NCBI GenBank assembly: GCA_934636715.1
Contig: CAKUBE010000007.1
Span: 1-64,000 of the forward strand
DNA from: an uncultured Arachnia sp.
Lineage (GTDB): Bacteria; Actinomycetota; Actinomycetes; Propionibacteriales; Propionibacteriaceae
Direction: 5' to 3'
DNA length: 64,000 bases
How positions within the stretch are numbered: the stretch's first letter is position 1; each line of letters begins with the position of its first letter. A model generated the notes under the pieces. It ran no database searches. It was not told the DNA's origin and was given only the letters and a program-made list of their open reading frames with translations. A program made the position numbers and the translations under genes. Positions 61,663 to 64,000 of this stretch are shown here, piece by piece.

Positions 61663-63656
61663 GCGAGGACACGGAAGTGACGGAGAAGAAGGCCAACGAA
61701 CGGCCGCAGTTCGGGCCCGGCGCACGGCGCGGCCCCGGAGGCGGCGGCCCTGGCGGACCCGGCGGGCACGTGGGTTCCGGCGAGAAGGCCGTGAACTTCC
61801 TGCCGTCGGTCAAGCGGCTGATGGGCAACCTGCGCCCGGTGCGGGCGCTGGTGATCCTGGCGGTCGCCATCGGCACGCTGTCGGTGGCGCTCGGCGTCGT
61901 CGGCCCGAAGGTGCTCGGCAGGGCGACCGACATGATGCTGGCCGGCATCATCGGCGGCCACGACTGGCCCGCGGGCGCGACCAAGCAGTCGATCATCGAC
62001 TCGCTCGTCGCCGAGGGCAACACCCAGATGGCCGACATGCTCCGCAACCTGGACTTCACGCCGGGCCAGGGCATCGATTTCGGCGGCATCGGCACGGTGC
62101 TGCTGATCGTGCTCGGGCTGTACGTGGTGTCGTTCGTGTTCGCGTACGCGCAGGGCTGGATCCTGAACGACGCCGTGCAGCGCACCATCTTCACGATGCG
62201 CCAGGAGGTGTCGGCGAAGCTCGACCGGCTGCCGCTGTCCTACTTCGACAAGCAGGCCCGCGGCGAGGTGCTGAGCCGCGTCACCAACGACATCGACAAC
62301 GTGTCGCAGACGCTGCAGCAGACGCTTTCCCAGCTGCTGAACTCGCTGCTGATGGTGGTGGGCGTGCTGGCCATGATGTTCTGGATCTCGCCGACGCTGG
62401 CGCTCGTCGCGCTGCTCTCGGTGCCCATCGCGGGCGTGGTGACCACCGTGATCGGCAAGCGCTCGCAGAAGCTGTTCGCGCAGAACTGGAAGTCGACGGG
62501 CGAGCTGAACGCGCACATCGAGGAGGCCTTCACGGGCCACTCGCTGGTGAAGGTGTTCGGCCGTCAGCGCGAGGTGGAGGCCGTGTTCCGCGCGCGGAAC
62601 CAGGAGCTGTACAAGGCGGGCTTCGGCGCGCAGTTCATCTCCGGCATCATCATGCCGGTGATGTTCCTGGTCGGGAACCTGAACTACGTCGTCATCGCCG
62701 TGATCGGCGGCCTGCGCGTGGCGTCGGGCACCATGAACATCGGCGACGTGCAGGCGTTCATCCAGTACTCGCGCCAGTTCACGCAGCCGCTGACACAGGT
62801 GGCGTCGATGGCCAACCTGCTGCAGTCCGGCGTCGCCTCCGCGGAGCGCGTCTTCGAGCTGCTGGACGCCGACGAGATGACCCCCGAGCCGTCGGGCCAC
62901 CTGCCCGCCGAGCTGGCGGGACGCGTCGAGTTCCACGACGTCGAGTTCTCCTACTCGCCGGACAAGCCGCTGATCGACGACCTGAGCCTCGTCGCCGAGC
63001 CGGGCCAGACCGTCGCGATCGTCGGCCCGACGGGCGCGGGCAAGACCACGCTGGTCAACCTGATCATGCGGTTCTACGACCTGAACGGCGGCAGGATCAC
63101 CATCGACGGCGTGGACATCGCGTCGGCGCCGCGGAGCGCGGTGCGATCCGAGATCGGCATGGTGCTGCAGGACACGTGGCTGTTCGGCGGCACGATCCGC
63201 GACAACATCGCCTACGGCCGCCCGGGCGCGACCGAGGAGGAGATCGTCGAGGCCGCCCGAGCGACCTTCGTCGACCGGTTCGTGCACTCGCTGCCGGATG
63301 GCTACGACACGGTGATCGACGAGGAGGGCTCGAACGTCTCGGCGGGCGAGAAGCAGCTGATCACGATCGCGCGCGCGTTCCTCGCCGACCCGAGCCTGCT
63401 GATCCTCGATGAGGCCACCAGCTCCGTCGACACCCGCACCGAGCTGCTGGTCCAGCACGCGATGTCGGCGCTGCGCAGCGGGAGGACGTCGTTCGTGATC
63501 GCCCACCGCCTGTCGACCATCCGCGATGCGGACCTGATCCTCGTCATGGAGGACGGCGCCATCGTCGAGCAGGGCACGCACGCCGAGCTCCTCGAGGCGA
63601 AGGGCGCGTACTACCGGCTGTATCGGTCGCAGTTCGCGGGCGCGATCGAGGACTGA
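61659..63656 (+). CDS. ABC exporter half-transporter with catalytic ATPase site
   Basis: A 665-residue partner overlapping the previous gene by 4 bp. A Gly/Pro/Arg-rich cytoplasmic N-terminus (about 1-45) precedes six membrane helices with a large first extracytoplasmic loop (about 88-140). NBD: Walker A GPTGAGKTT (about 454-462), signature VSAGEKQL (non-canonical), Walker B LLILDEATSSVD with catalytic Glu, H-loop AHRLSTI. The canonical VSGGQ of the partner and the Glu/His here form the one consensus ATP site. A terminator hairpin follows. Confidence 0.92.
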   Translation: MSEDTEVTEKKANERPQFGPGARRGPGGGGPGGPGGHVGSGEKAVNFLPSVKRLMGNLRPVRALVILAVAIGTLSVALGVVGPKVLGRATDMMLAGIIGGHDWPAGATKQSIIDSLVAEGNTQMADMLRNLDFTPGQGIDFGGIGTVLLIVLGLYVVSFVFAYAQGWILNDAVQRTIFTMRQEVSAKLDRLPLSYFDKQARGEVLSRVTNDIDNVSQTLQQTLSQLLNSLLMVVGVLAMMFWISPTLALVALLSVPIAGVVTTVIGKRSQKLFAQNWKSTGELNAHIEEAFTGHSLVKVFGRQREVEAVFRARNQELYKAGFGAQFISGIIMPVMFLVGNLNYVVIAVIGGLRVASGTMNIGDVQAFIQYSRQFTQPLTQVASMANLLQSGVASAERVFELLDADEMTPEPSGHLPAELAGRVEFHDVEFSYSPDKPLIDDLSLVAEPGQTVAIVGPTGAGKTTLVNLIMRFYDLNGGRITIDGVDIASAPRSAVRSEIGMVLQDTWLFGGTIRDNIAYGRPGATEEEIVEAARATFVDRFVHSLPDGYDTVIDEEGSNVSAGEKQLITIARAFLADPSLLILDEATSSVDTRTELLVQHAMSALRSGRTSFVIAHRLSTIRDADLILVMEDGAIVEQGTHAELLEAKGAYYRLYRSQFAGAIED

Positions 63657-63662
63657 CACACC

Positions 63663-63698
63663 TGGGTTGAGCCACCGCCTGATTGGTGGCTCAACCCA
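63663..63698. terminator. Bidirectional hairpin terminator between ABC exporter and msrA
   Basis: Perfect 14-bp arms TGGGTTGAGCCACC (63663-63676) and GGTGGCTCAACCCA (63685-63698) with an 8-nt loop. It lies 6 bp after the ABC stop and immediately before the msrA stop on the other strand. It shares the GGTTGAGCC core with the terminator at 3610-3649. Confidence 0.78.
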
Positions 63699-63699
63699 C

Positions 63700-64000
63700 C
63701 TAGGTAGTCCTGTACTTCGTCAGCAGGTCCGCGGGGATGTGGCAGTAGTCGTCCGGGCACTTCTCCAGTCGATCCTGGTGCTCGTCCGCGCTCCGCACGT
63801 AGTTCACAAGGGGTAACACCTCGACGGCGACGCGGTCGGCGTCGCCCCTCGCGGCGATGAAGGCCCTCGCCTGTTCGAGGTGGGCGGGGTCCTCGGAGTA
63901 CACGCCCGTGCGGTACCTCTCGCCGACGTCGTCGCCCTGCCTGTTCACGCTGTACGGGTCGATGATCTCGAAGAGGTACGCCGTCAGCTCGCCGACGGTC
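63700..64000 (-). CDS. msrA: Peptide methionine sulfoxide reductase MsrA, C-terminal part
   Basis: Partial gene; the start lies beyond the window's right edge. The visible 99 residues read TVGELTAYLFEIIDPYSVNR, then QGDDVGERYRTGVYSEDPAH and a C-terminal region FEKCPDDYCHIP-like (LEKCPDDYCHIPADLLTKY). FEIIDP and NRQGxDVGxxYRxG are MsrA signatures. The N-terminal catalytic Cys (GCFW) is not in the window. It repairs methionine-S-sulfoxide in oxidised proteins. Confidence 0.9.
   Translation of the reverse strand, partial: TVGELTAYLFEIIDPYSVNRQGDDVGERYRTGVYSEDPAHLEQARAFIAARGDADRVAVEVLPLVNYVRSADEHQDRLEKCPDDYCHIPADLLTKYRTT

Overview
The window is high-GC DNA from an actinobacterium, most likely of the Propionibacteriaceae type. 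This rests on gene content: polyphosphate glucokinase, methylmalonyl-CoA mutase (mutA, mutB) with its chaperone gene meaB, mycothiol biosynthesis, the actinobacterial fhaA-fhaB-pstP-rodA-pbpA-pknB cell-wall signalling operon followed by trpG, a DUF881 gene and crgA, and a zinc-independent ribosomal-protein island. No phage, insertion sequence with a transposase, CRISPR array or rRNA was seen. One tRNA, tRNA-Leu(CAG), is present.

Layout. 0-7 kb: membrane PH-domain proteins, ppgK, argS and an FGGY sugar kinase. 7-19.4 kb: two carbohydrate uptake loci. The first has a glycogen-debranching-type hydrolase facing a LacI regulator, a binding protein and two permeases. The second has a binding protein, two permeases, an IclR regulator and a GH20 hexosaminidase. 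19.5-24.3 kb: a YdcF-like protein, pgi and two envelope proteins. 24.3-32.1 kb: a third sugar locus on the minus strand (LacI, binding protein, two permeases, GH13 glucosidase, Gfo/Idh oxidoreductase, KDPG-aldolase-like protein). 32-36.5 kb: tRNA-Leu, a fused MshA-MshB mycothiol enzyme, a phosphatase and folP2. 36.5-42.5 kb: mutA, mutB, a secreted polysaccharide deacetylase and meaB. 42.5-52.7 kb: the Ser/Thr kinase and cell elongation operon, trpG, DUF881, crgA and a HAD hydrolase. 52.8-55.6 kb: a divergent, probably Zur-controlled set of Cys-poor ribosomal proteins (L32, L36, L31B; L28, L33, S14) with a P-loop-less CobW-like protein and an HU-like protein. 55.8-64 kb: lysS, a DMT transporter, a DUF4031-HD protein, a TetR regulator with a heterodimeric ABC exporter, and the end of msrA.

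The genes are mostly ordinary. The unexplained signal is in the intergenic DNA, which carries several kinds of long palindrome. Six palindromes of about 72-90 bp have no loop or a short one. Three of them share a CATATG centre and flanking arms; one of these three is interrupted by a 78-bp insertion with a 7-bp target duplication, and removing the insertion restores exact 37+37 symmetry. There is also a 168-bp inverted repeat whose ends contain the stop codons of both flanking genes, a perfect 46-bp palindrome, and a dispersed GGTTGAGCC / GTGTCGAAACCA repeat that supplies the probable start codon of folP2. The most notable coding observation is the single-ORF MshA-MshB fusion.
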